NCBI GenBank assembly: GCA_035444405.1
Contig: DAOMOP010000125.1
Coordinates: 1-12,019, forward strand
Reading direction: 5' to 3'
From: DAOMOP01 sp035444405
GTDB taxonomy: Bacteria > Pseudomonadota > Gammaproteobacteria > Burkholderiales > Rhodocyclaceae
Length of the DNA: 12,019 bases
The notes beneath the pieces were generated by a model that searched no databases, was not told the DNA's origin, and saw only the letters and a program-made list of their open reading frames with translations. Both the position numbers and the translations under genes were made by a program. Positions 1 to 6,591 of this stretch are shown piece by piece. Numbering within the stretch: the first letter of the stretch is position 1; each line of letters opens with the position of its first letter.

Positions 1-1044
1 ATCGGCGAAATCGAGCATGTCGATCTTCTCGAGTTGGCTCGCCGCGCCGAACTCCGGCGTCATCACGTACAGCGACACGTCGACGAAGGGCACGATCGCC
101 GCGTTGCCCTGGCCGATGCCCGAGGTCTCGACGATCACCAGATCGAAGCCGGTGAGCTTCGCCGCGGCGATCACCTCGGGCAGTGCCGGCGACACCTCCG
201 AGCCGGTGTCGCGGGTGGCGAGCGAGCGCATGTAGATGTGCTCGTGCTCGATCGCGTTCATGCGGATGCGGTCGCCGAGCAGCGCGCCGCCGGTGCGCTT
301 GCGCGACGGGTCGATCGACACGATGGCGATCTTGAGGCGGTCGCCCTGGTCGAGGCGGAAGCGGCGCACCAGCTCGTCGGTGAGCGAGCTCTTGCCGGCG
401 CCGCCGGTGCCGGTGATGCCCAGCGTCGGCGTGCCGAGCTTGGCGGCGGCCGCGCGCAGCGCGGTCTTGACGTCGTCGCCGTAGCCGCCGTTCTCGAGCG
501 CGGTGATGACGCGCGCGAGCACGCGGCGGTCGCCGGCCGCGAGCCGCTTGAGGATGTCGTCGGCCGTCTGCGGCGCGGCGGCGGTGAGGTCGACGTCGGC
601 GCGTTCGACGACGTCGTTGATCATGCCCTGCAGGCCGATCGCAGCACCATCCTCGGGCGCGTAGATGCGCGCGACCCCGTACGCGTGCAGCTCGCGGATC
701 TCGGCCGGCACGATCACGCCGCCGCCGCCGCCGAACACCTTGATGTCCTCGCCGCCGTTGGCACGCAAGAGGTCGATCATGTACTTGAAGAACTCGACAT
801 GGCCGCCCTGGTAGCTGGTGATCGCGATGCCCTGCACGTCTTCCTGCAGCGCCGCGTTGACGATCTCGCCGACCGAGCGGTTGTGCCCCAGGTGAATGAC
901 CTCGGTGCCGGTCGCCTGCAGGATGCGCCGCATGATGTTGATCGACGCATCGTGGCCGTCGAACAGCGCGGCGGCGGTGATGAAGCGCACCTTGTTCTTC
1001 GGCTTGTAGGCGGTCGGTTTCTTGCTCACGCTGAGGTCGGTCAT
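1..1044 (-). CDS. icmF: IcmF, fused B12-dependent acyl-CoA mutase (isobutyryl-CoA mutase), N-terminal part
   Basis: The gene runs off the left edge; 348 residues from the start are visible, about a third of the usual IcmF length (about 1,090 aa). Residues 1-145 form a B12-binding domain with the DxH motif D29-G-H31 and the glycine run G105-G109. A MeaB-like GTPase domain follows, with Walker A GITGTGGAGKSS (K218 is the P-loop lysine), SIDPSRKRTGG and VETSGIGQG. The order B12 domain then G-domain is diagnostic of IcmF, in which the mutase barrel lies C-terminal, here outside the window. The family interconverts isobutyryl-CoA and n-butyryl-CoA using adenosylcobalamin (related substrates such as pivalyl-CoA are known); the fused G-domain guards cofactor loading. 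Start: ATG at 1044 preceded by AGGAGAG at good spacing. It diverges from the kinase gene. Substrate cannot be judged because the barrel is missing. Confidence 0.95.
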   Translation of the reverse strand, partial: MTDLSVSKKPTAYKPKNKVRFITAAALFDGHDASINIMRRILQATGTEVIHLGHNRSVGEIVNAALQEDVQGIAITSYQGGHVEFFKYMIDLLRANGGEDIKVFGGGGGVIVPAEIRELHAYGVARIYAPEDGAAIGLQGMINDVVERADVDLTAAAPQTADDILKRLAAGDRRVLARVITALENGGYGDDVKTALRAAAAKLGTPTLGITGTGGAGKSSLTDELVRRFRLDQGDRLKIAIVSIDPSRKRTGGALLGDRIRMNAIEHEHIYMRSLATRDTGSEVSPALPEVIAAAKLTGFDLVIVETSGIGQGNAAIVPFVDVSLYVMTPEFGAASQLEKIDMLDFAD

Positions 1045-1126
1045 GTCTCTCTCTCCTGTGTCTCGGGGTCGTCTCGTGCCGCAGTCGCTGCACACGTGCG
1101 CCCCACTTCGATTTGATCGCGGAGCG

Positions 1127-1155
1127 AATCTAGATCACGTTCACGTGAACGTCAA
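1127..1155 (-). promoter_or_regulatory. Candidate sigma70 promoter of icmF with palindrome in its spacer
   Basis: On the minus strand TTGACG (1155-1150) and TAGATT (1132-1127) are separated by exactly 17 nt. The predicted transcript would begin near 1120, leaving a leader of about 75 nt before the icmF ATG. The spacer is almost filled by the palindrome at 1137-1152. The boxes match the consensus in 5/6 and 4/6 positions by eye; no transcription data are available. Confidence 0.5.
1137..1152. promoter_or_regulatory. 16-bp perfect palindrome, likely operator
   Basis: ACGTTCACGTGAACGT is a perfect 16-bp palindrome in the icmF upstream region, placed between the candidate -35 and -10 elements. 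A dyad in the spacer is typical of MerR-family regulators; ACGT-rich sites of this general form are, from memory, associated with MerR-type regulators of branched-chain acid catabolism (LiuR type). No regulator of that family is in the window, so the binding protein is unknown. Confidence 0.55.
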
Positions 1156-1165
1156 CCAATGAACA

Positions 1166-1183
1166 TGAATCGCACGCGATTCA
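1166..1183. repeat. 18-bp inverted repeat, possible second operator
   Basis: TGAATCGC-AC-GCGATTCA has two perfect 8-bp arms around a 2-bp centre. It lies 10 bp upstream of the icmF -35 box, in the divergent icmF/kinase region. There is no T-tract, so a regulator-binding site is more likely than a terminator. Confidence 0.45.
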
Positions 1184-1343
1184 AGCACTAGACGGGTTTT
1201 GCAAGTAAAGTATATGGTCACTTCACGCAGCTCCCGGAGCACCGCGCCAGGCGCGCCCCGGCATGCAGGCGGATTGCCACGCCAGCCTGCCGCCCAAGCC
1301 GCATCCGGCCGCGCAGGTGCAACCGGCGCGACCGAGCGCGGGT

Positions 1344-1400
1344 CGATCATTCGCGATCATCGGACAGCACTTTTGCGTAACTGTTTTGCCCGTGTATCGA
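1344..1400 (+). promoter_or_regulatory. Tandem CGATCAT repeat and weak promoter upstream of the kinase
   Basis: CGATCAT occurs twice (1344-1350 and 1354-1360) with a 10-bp period, so both copies face the same side of the helix. Downstream, TTGCGT (1373-1378) and TATCGA (1395-1400) make a weak sigma70-like pair with 16-bp spacing. OmpR-family regulators commonly bind direct repeats of about this period, so this could be an autoregulatory site for the response regulator encoded two genes on. That role is inference. Confidence 0.3.
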
Positions 1401-1461
1401 ATTGTGACACCATCACTTCCATGAGACGCGAGCGCAGCCCCCGCGCGCAACGCATGCAGAC

Positions 1462-3543
1462 ATGAGAAACCGCTCCGACGCGATGCCCGGGCCGCAGCCC
1501 GGGGCGCCGACTTTCGAACAGCGGCGTCGCTACGACCTGCTGCTGGCCGGCATGGACCTGCTCGATCAGGCCATCGCCGTGTTCGACGCGACGCCGAAGC
1601 TGGTCACCTGGAACAAGGCGCTGGTGCGCCTGCTCGACTTCCCCGAGTCGCTGCTCAAGGTCGGTCTGCCATTCGAGGCGCTGGTGCGCTTCAATGCCGA
1701 ACGCGGCGAATACGGCGAGGGCGATCTCGACACGCTGGTGGCCGAACGCATGGCCGCCGCGCGTGCGTTCCAGCCACACTACATGGAGCGCGTGCGGCCC
1801 AACGGGCGCGTCCTGGCGATCCGCGGCGTGCCGATTCCGAACCTCGGCTTCGTGTCGCTGTGGACCGACATCACCGACCAGCGCCGCTATGAGGAGGTGA
1901 TCCAGCAGCAGAATGCGATGCTCGAGGCGCGCGTGAGCGAGCGCACACGCGAGCTCGAGAACGCCAATGTGCGGCTGGCGCGCGCGAACGCCGAGATCGA
2001 CGACATCGCCGATGCGCTGCGCCGTTCGGAGGGGCGGCTGCGGCTGATCATCGACTCGATCCCGGCCCTCGTCGCCTATGTCGATCGCAACGAGATCTAC
2101 CAGTTCGCGAACAAGGGCTACACGGAGTGGTTCGGCCTCAGCAAGGAAGATATCGTCGGCAAGAGCATCGCGCAGGTGTTCGGAGCCGAAGCCTACGCGC
2201 AAATCCTGCCGCACCTCGTCGTGGCCAAGCGCGGCGAGCGGGTCAGCTACGAATACACGCGCACGCTCGGCAACCACCGCACGGTCTACGCCCGCAGCGT
2301 GGTCGTGCCGGAGCTCAACCACCAGCGCGAGGTGCTCGGCTTCTTCGTGCTGTCGATCGACATCACCGAGCAGAAGGCCAGCCAGGCCGCGCTGATCCAG
2401 GCGCAGAAGATGGAGGCGGTCGGCCAGCTCACCGGCGGGCTCGCGCACGACTTCAACAATCTCCTGTCGATCATCATCGGCAACCTCACCACGCTGAAGG
2501 AGCGCACGCCGGCGCACGCCCCCGCGTGCGAGTTCGTCGACCCGGCCCTGCACGCGGCACGCCGCGGCGCCGAGCTGATCAAGCGGCTGCTGACCTTCTC
2601 GCGTCGGCAGGCGCTCGAGCCGTGCGCGGTCGAGATCGGCGCCCTCGTGCACAACATGACGCAGCTGCTCGCGCGCTCGCTCACCGAGAGCATCAGCATC
2701 CGCACACGCGTGCCCGACGGCGCGATCCACGCCTTCGTCGATCCGCACCAGCTCGAGAACGCGCTTCTGAACCTCGCCCTCAATGCCCGCGACGCGATGC
2801 CGGGCGGCGGTGAGCTGACCATCACGGTCAGCGAGCGCCACATTCCGGAAAGCCTGGCCGCGCTGGTCGAGCTGCCGGCCGGCGACTACGTGCAGATCGA
2901 CGTCACCGACACCGGTAGCGGCATCGAGCCCGACGCGCTCGCGCGGGTGTTCGAGCCCTTCTTCACGACCAAGCCTTTCGGGCGTGGCAGTGGACTCGGC
3001 CTGTCCATGGTGTACGGCTTCGTCAAGCAGTCCGGCGGCAACATTCGCGTGCGCAGCAAGCCCGGCGACGGCACGACCGTCACTTTCGTGCTGCCCCGCA
3101 CGCAAGCGCCCCTGCCCGAGTGCGTGCCGACACGGGCCGCACTGATACGCGATGCCGCCCGGCGCGGGCCAGTGCTGCTCGTCGAGGACGAAGCCGAAGT
3201 GCGCCGCATCATCCGCCTCGACCTCGGCGCCCTCGGTTACCCGGTCATCGAGGCCTCGGACGGTCCCGAGGCGATCGCGCTGCTCGAGAACGTGCCGGAG
3301 ATCGCGATCCTCGTCAGCGACACGGTGATGCCCGGCGGCATCGGCGGCCGCGAGCTCGCAACGCGCGCGCGCGCGATGCGACGCGAGCTGCCGGTGCTGC
3401 TGATCACCGGCTACGCGAGCGACGGCGCCCTTGCCGACGTCGCCGAGATCGACGTGCCGGTGCTGCGCAAACCGTTCAGTCGCGCGGAGCTCGGCGCCGC
3501 GCTCGAAGCACTCGAACCTCCACAGGAAACCCAGCGCCCATGA
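1462..3543 (+). CDS. Soluble PAS-PAS hybrid sensor histidine kinase with C-terminal receiver domain
   Basis: The protein has 693 aa, no signal peptide and no membrane segment, so it should sense a cytoplasmic cue. Domains in order: a first PAS-like domain (about 20-140, ending WTDITDQ), a coiled coil (about 145-192), a second PAS domain (about 194-303, ending DITEQ), and HisKA with GGLAHDFNN, where H329 is the phospho-acceptor. The ATPase domain follows with N441 in the N-box, DTGSG (483-487) and GRGSGLG (507-513). The receiver domain (about 570-690) has acidic residues E575/D576, phospho-acceptor D620 (SDTVMP) and K670. All catalytic residues are present. The response regulator gene overlaps its stop by ATGA, so the two are co-translated. 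The start is uncertain: neither ATG 1462 nor ATG 1483 has a strong ribosome-binding site. The ligand is not predictable; a link to acyl-CoA metabolism rests only on location. Confidence 0.93.
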   Translation: MRNRSDAMPGPQPGAPTFEQRRRYDLLLAGMDLLDQAIAVFDATPKLVTWNKALVRLLDFPESLLKVGLPFEALVRFNAERGEYGEGDLDTLVAERMAAARAFQPHYMERVRPNGRVLAIRGVPIPNLGFVSLWTDITDQRRYEEVIQQQNAMLEARVSERTRELENANVRLARANAEIDDIADALRRSEGRLRLIIDSIPALVAYVDRNEIYQFANKGYTEWFGLSKEDIVGKSIAQVFGAEAYAQILPHLVVAKRGERVSYEYTRTLGNHRTVYARSVVVPELNHQREVLGFFVLSIDITEQKASQAALIQAQKMEAVGQLTGGLAHDFNNLLSIIIGNLTTLKERTPAHAPACEFVDPALHAARRGAELIKRLLTFSRRQALEPCAVEIGALVHNMTQLLARSLTESISIRTRVPDGAIHAFVDPHQLENALLNLALNARDAMPGGGELTITVSERHIPESLAALVELPAGDYVQIDVTDTGSGIEPDALARVFEPFFTTKPFGRGSGLGLSMVYGFVKQSGGNIRVRSKPGDGTTVTFVLPRTQAPLPECVPTRAALIRDAARRGPVLLVEDEAEVRRIIRLDLGALGYPVIEASDGPEAIALLENVPEIAILVSDTVMPGGIGGRELATRARAMRRELPVLLITGYASDGALADVAEIDVPVLRKPFSRAELGAALEALEPPQETQRP

Positions 3544-4271
3544 CCCCGACCGACGCCTGCCCCGCCACGATCTTCGTCCTCGAGGACGAGCCCGATATCG
3601 CGCGGCTGTTCTGCGCCAGCCTGACCGAGTACGGATTCCGCTGCGAGCACGCCGCCACCGGGCGCCAGCTGCTCGAGCGCGCGCGCCGCGCCGCGCCGGA
3701 GCTGTGCATCGTCGACCTCGGCCTGCCCGACATGGACGGCATGCAGGTGGTGCGCGAACTACAGGAAGGCAACCCGTGCGCAGTGCTGATCCTGACCGGA
3801 CGCAACGACGTGACCGACCGCGTGCTCGGTCTCGAGCTCGGTGCCGACGACTACATCGTCAAGCCGTTCGAACCGCGCGAACTGGTCGCCCGCGTGCGCT
3901 CCATCCTGCGCCGTTACCAGCGCGCCGCGCCGACCGCCGCCGACAGCCAGACCAGCGAGCGCGAGGTCGCGCACTTCGCGGGCTGGCGCTTCGACAAGGG
4001 ACGCCATGCACTGGTCGCGCCCGACCGGCGCGAGATCAATCTGTCGGCCGCGGAGGCGGGCCTGCTGCTGACGCTGCTCGAGCGCCCGAACCGCATCCTG
4101 AGCCGCGAGCAGTTGCTCGGCGAACGCGACGTCGACCCGTTCGACCGCAGCATCGACGTGCGCATCTCGCGACTGCGACGCAAGCTCGAGGACGACCCGC
4201 ACGACCCGAAGCTGATCAAGACAGTGTATGGCGCCGGTTATCTGTTCTCGGCGCCGGTGAGCTGGGAATGA
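3540..4271 (+). CDS. OmpR/PhoB-family response regulator
   Basis: The 243-residue protein has an N-terminal receiver domain with E15/D16, phospho-acceptor D59 (IVDLGLPDMDG), T86 and K108 (IVKPF). The C-terminal winged-helix DNA-binding domain spans about 145-240, with the recognition region SIDVRISRLRRKLEDDP and the final hairpin TVYGAGYLF. Its ATG overlaps the kinase stop in ATGA; an AGGA lies 12 nt upstream, which is long, so coupled translation is likely. Phosphotransfer could come directly from kinase H329, or the kinase's own receiver may act as a brake. Targets are unknown; the neighbouring icmF, VOC and carboxylase genes are natural candidates by position only. Confidence 0.94.
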   Translation: MTPTDACPATIFVLEDEPDIARLFCASLTEYGFRCEHAATGRQLLERARRAAPELCIVDLGLPDMDGMQVVRELQEGNPCAVLILTGRNDVTDRVLGLELGADDYIVKPFEPRELVARVRSILRRYQRAAPTAADSQTSEREVAHFAGWRFDKGRHALVAPDRREINLSAAEAGLLLTLLERPNRILSREQLLGERDVDPFDRSIDVRISRLRRKLEDDPHDPKLIKTVYGAGYLFSAPVSWE

Positions 4272-4363
4272 GCCCGACCGACGGGAGAGCGCGGTCACAC
4301 CGGATCGGACCCGATTGACGATCAGCGCCGGAATTCCGTGCGCGCCCGGTGCCGCTGCGCATC

Positions 4364-4392
4364 TCGACGCGACTTCACGAAGTCGCCATAAT
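4364..4392 (+). promoter_or_regulatory. Candidate promoter of the VOC gene with inverted repeat in its spacer
   Basis: TCGACG (4364-4369) and CATAAT (4387-4392) are 17 bp apart in a locally AT-richer stretch upstream of the VOC start. The spacer is filled by the inverted repeat GCGACTTC-AC-GAAGTCGC (4369-4386), two perfect 8-bp arms around AC. The repeat could be an operator; alternatively it is a weak terminator for the response regulator gene, but no T-run follows. The 150-bp gap from 4272 to 4421 holds nothing else recognisable. Confidence 0.45.
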
Positions 4393-4421
4393 TATGAATT
4401 CTTAATCCAAAGGAACACGTC

Positions 4422-4901
4422 ATGGCTCAACGTCCTTTCAAGGTGCTCGGCATCCAGCAGATCGCGATCGGCGGCCCGAGCAAGGAGCGGCTCAAGACGC
4501 TGTGGGTCGACATGCTGGGGCTCGCGGTCACCGGCAATTTCGTCAGCGAACGGGAGAACGTCGACGAGGACATCTGCGCGATCGGCAGTGGTCCTTTCAA
4601 GGTCGAGGTCGACCTGATGCAGCCGCTCGACCCGGAAAAGAAGCCGGCTGTTCACACCACTCCGCTCAATCACGTCGGCGTGTGGGTCGACGACTTGCCG
4701 CGTGCGGTCGAGTGGCTGACGGCCCAGGGCGTGCGCTTTGCGCCCGGCGGCATCCGCCGCGGTGCGGCCGGCTACGACATCACCTTCGTGCATCCGAAGG
4801 GCAACGACGCCTACCCGATCGGTGGCGAAGGCGTGCTGATCGAGCTCGTGCAGGCACCGCCGGAGGTCGTCGAGGCTTTCGGGCGGCTGGCCGCAAACTG
4901 A
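4422..4901 (+). CDS. VOC-fold protein, probable methylmalonyl-CoA epimerase (atypical metal site)
   Basis: The 159-residue protein has two vicinal-oxygen-chelate repeats (about 8-70 and 81-146) and the length of a methylmalonyl-CoA epimerase (about 148 aa in Propionibacterium). The patterns DLMQPLDPE, LNHVGVWVDDL, FVHPKG and GVLIELVQ line up with the epimerase family. Aligned by eye to the known metal ligands H12, Q65, H91 and E141, the positions here are Q13, D64, H84 and E141, so the first histidine is replaced by glutamine. An epimerase is required between propionyl-CoA carboxylase (S-methylmalonyl-CoA) and the mutase (R-isomer), and no other candidate is in the window. Start: ATG with AAGGA 7 nt upstream. 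It has its own promoter and converges on the KamA-like gene. A different VOC lyase or isomerase remains possible. Confidence 0.8.
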   Translation: MAQRPFKVLGIQQIAIGGPSKERLKTLWVDMLGLAVTGNFVSERENVDEDICAIGSGPFKVEVDLMQPLDPEKKPAVHTTPLNHVGVWVDDLPRAVEWLTAQGVRFAPGGIRRGAAGYDITFVHPKGNDAYPIGGEGVLIELVQAPPEVVEAFGRLAAN

Positions 4902-4903
4902 AA

Positions 4904-4944
4904 CGTGCGGCGTGCAGCGGCAGCCGGCTGGCCGCCGCCGCACG
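4904..4944. terminator. GC-rich hairpin between convergent genes, possible bidirectional terminator
   Basis: CGTGCGGCG (4904-4912) pairs with CGCCGCACG (4936-4944). The 23-nt loop contains the palindrome CAGCCGGCTG (4921-4930). It lies directly after the VOC stop and 23 bp beyond the KamA-like stop on the other strand, where a shared terminator is expected. It lacks a U-tract on both strands, so efficient intrinsic termination is doubtful. Confidence 0.35.
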
Positions 4945-4967
4945 CCCGGTGCGCCGCACGCCCGTGA

Positions 4968-6368
4968 CTACTCCGGCTCGTGGGCGGCAGCGAGCTTTTC
5001 GGCGCGGATCGCGGCGTAATCGTCCTCCCAGAACCACTGCTCTTCCCCGAAGGCCGGCTTCAGGTGATGGAGCCAGGTGGCCTGTTCGTCGTACTTCGCG
5101 AAGAACGGGCGCTGCACCCAGTCGGGGTTGCGCCCCTGGATGAAGCGCAGCACGAACACCTTCTCGCCGGCGATCTCGGTGACGCCCTGGATCTCGACCT
5201 TTCCGGGGCTCGCACTCATGCTCGGGCCGCGCGCGGTACGCGCGAGCCCCGAAACCTGCTGGATCGCCTGCTGGTAGATCTCCCACGCGCGCGCGAGCGG
5301 CACCTCGAAGTAGTTGCGCGCGCCGGTATCGCGTTCGACGAACATGTAGTACGGCACGATGCCGAGCTTGACCTGCAGCTTCCACATCTTCGCCCACACG
5401 TCCGGGTCGTCGTTGATGTGCGCGACCAGCGGCCCCTGGGCACGGATCACCGCCCCGGTCGAGCGCACGCGCCGGATCGCCGCCTGCGCGGTCTCGGTAT
5501 CGAGCTCCTTCCAGTGGTTGTAATGTGCCATCACCGCGACATGCTTGCCGCCTTCGACCAGGCGCTCGAGCACCGCGATCAGCTCGTCGGCATCGTCCGC
5601 ACCGAGGAAGCGGTGCGGCCAGAAGGTCAGCGCCTTCGTGCCGATGCGAATCGTCTGGATGTGGTCGAACTCGGGCTCGAGCAGCGGCTCGAGGTAGGCG
5701 GCCAGGTGCTTGGTCTTCATCACCATCGGGTCGCCGCCGGTGACCAGCAGGTCGGTGACCTGCGGATGGGCACGCAGGTAGTCGTGCAGCGTGTCGGCCT
5801 CGGAGGTGGCGATGCGCAACTCCTTGTCACCGACGAACTGCGCCCAACGGAAGCAGAAGGTGCAGTAGCTGTGGCAGGTCTGGCCCTGGCTCGGGAAGAA
5901 CAGCACCGTTTCGCGGTACTTGTGCTGCATGCCGTCGAGGCGATGGCCTTCGTCGTCCAGCGGCATGTTCATCTGCATCTGGTCGGCCGGATGCGGGTTG
6001 AGCTCGTGACGCACGGCGTCGACGGCCGCATGCAGGGTGTCCTTGTCCGCCCCGCCCTCGATCAGCGCGGCGATGCGCTCGAAGTGCTCGGGCGCGAGCA
6101 TGTCGCGTTGGGGAAAGGTGAGCTGGAAGATCGGATCCTCCGGAACCCTCGCCCAGTCGATGAGCTCGTCGATGACGTACTGGTTCACCCGGAACGGCAG
6201 CACCGACGACACGACCTTCATCTCGAAACGCTGCGCCGCGTCGAGCTTCGCCAGCTGAGCGATGCCGTCGAGGTCACGCTGCGTATAGACCTTGAACGGC
6301 ACCTTTTCGTAGCGGCTGGCGAACGCGATCGACGCTTGCCGGGTGAGAGTGGCAGTTTGGGCACTCAT
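4968..6368 (-). CDS. KamA-family radical-SAM/PLP aminomutase-like protein, substrate unknown
   Basis: The 466-residue protein has the radical-SAM cluster motif C165-x3-C169-x2-C172 (CHSYCTFC) and the SAM-binding LVTGGDP (208-214). It resembles lysine 2,3-aminomutase along its length but is longer at the N-terminus (416 aa in Clostridium). By eye alignment to that enzyme, R174 matches the carboxylate-binding R134, K390 (SPGK) matches the PLP lysine K337, and D347 matches D293. The second substrate-amino-group aspartate, D330, is replaced by S383. It is therefore probably an aminomutase for another amino acid; calling it lysine 2,3-aminomutase would be over-annotation. Start: ATG 6368, preceded by GGAGGAG; an in-frame ATG at 6404 lacks such a site. 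It is separated from pccA by a terminator and so is its own unit. No substrate clue comes from its neighbours. Confidence 0.88.
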   Translation of the reverse strand: MSAQTATLTRQASIAFASRYEKVPFKVYTQRDLDGIAQLAKLDAAQRFEMKVVSSVLPFRVNQYVIDELIDWARVPEDPIFQLTFPQRDMLAPEHFERIAALIEGGADKDTLHAAVDAVRHELNPHPADQMQMNMPLDDEGHRLDGMQHKYRETVLFFPSQGQTCHSYCTFCFRWAQFVGDKELRIATSEADTLHDYLRAHPQVTDLLVTGGDPMVMKTKHLAAYLEPLLEPEFDHIQTIRIGTKALTFWPHRFLGADDADELIAVLERLVEGGKHVAVMAHYNHWKELDTETAQAAIRRVRSTGAVIRAQGPLVAHINDDPDVWAKMWKLQVKLGIVPYYMFVERDTGARNYFEVPLARAWEIYQQAIQQVSGLARTARGPSMSASPGKVEIQGVTEIAGEKVFVLRFIQGRNPDWVQRPFFAKYDEQATWLHHLKPAFGEEQWFWEDDYAAIRAEKLAAAHEPE

Positions 6369-6433
6369 GCTTTCTCCTCCTGGTCTCGGCGGGGACCCGA
6401 CCACCGCAAATTGCGCCGGACGACGAAAATTGC

Positions 6434-6462
6434 TGTAGATGCGGATCCTGCGGGACAGTCAA
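6434..6462 (-). promoter_or_regulatory. Candidate proximal promoter of the KamA-like gene
   Basis: On the minus strand TTGACT (6462-6457) is followed after 17 nt by TCTACA (6439-6434). The -35 is strong and the -10 is weak. It would give a leader of about 60 nt. Confidence 0.33.
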
Positions 6463-6559
6463 TGCCGGTAGCGAGAGAGGGTTAGAGGGCCCGGAGATGG
6501 CCTGCTACCGACCGGAAAGCGGCGCAGGCAAGGGCCCGGCGCCGCGACAAACGAACTGG

Positions 6560-6591
6560 ATCTTAGTCCATCAACTATATTTGTGCAAATA
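6560..6591 (-). promoter_or_regulatory. Candidate distal promoter of the KamA-like gene with overlapping dyad
   Basis: On the minus strand TTGCAC (6588-6583) and TAAGAT (6565-6560) are 17 nt apart in the only AT-rich patch of this region. A dyad TATTTG-TG-CAAATA (6578-6591) overlaps the -35 box and could bind a repressor. Use of this promoter would produce a leader of about 185 nt. Confidence 0.38.

Larger units (their letters stand above)
1045..1461. other. Divergent intergenic region between icmF and the kinase gene
   Basis: This 417-bp stretch holds no convincing gene. It contains the icmF promoter and its palindromes on the left (1127-1183), a weak plus-strand promoter candidate TAGACG-N16-TATATG (1189-1216), a GC-rich middle with nothing recognisable, and a tandem CGATCAT repeat with a second weak promoter near the kinase (1344-1400). 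A small ORF at 1199-1465 overlaps the kinase ATG by ATGA, but it has no ribosome-binding site or familiar sequence and is not called. Confidence 0.6.

Noticed and set aside
1199..1465. 88-codon plus-strand ORF ending in ATGA overlap with the kinase start
   Set aside because: No ribosome-binding site, low-complexity Arg/Ala/Pro-rich sequence and no family resemblance; the ATGA overlap alone is not enough. A shorter version from ATG 1421 also lacks a ribosome-binding site.
4304..4315. ATCGG-AC-CCGAT hairpin after the response regulator as its terminator
   Set aside because: A 5-bp stem with a 2-nt loop and no T-tract is too weak to call.
6369..6560. Cobalamin riboswitch in the leader of the KamA-like gene, or upstream of icmF or the mutase genes
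   Set aside because: B12 enzymes made this worth checking, but no B12-box-like sequence or typical arrangement was seen in the leaders available in the window.
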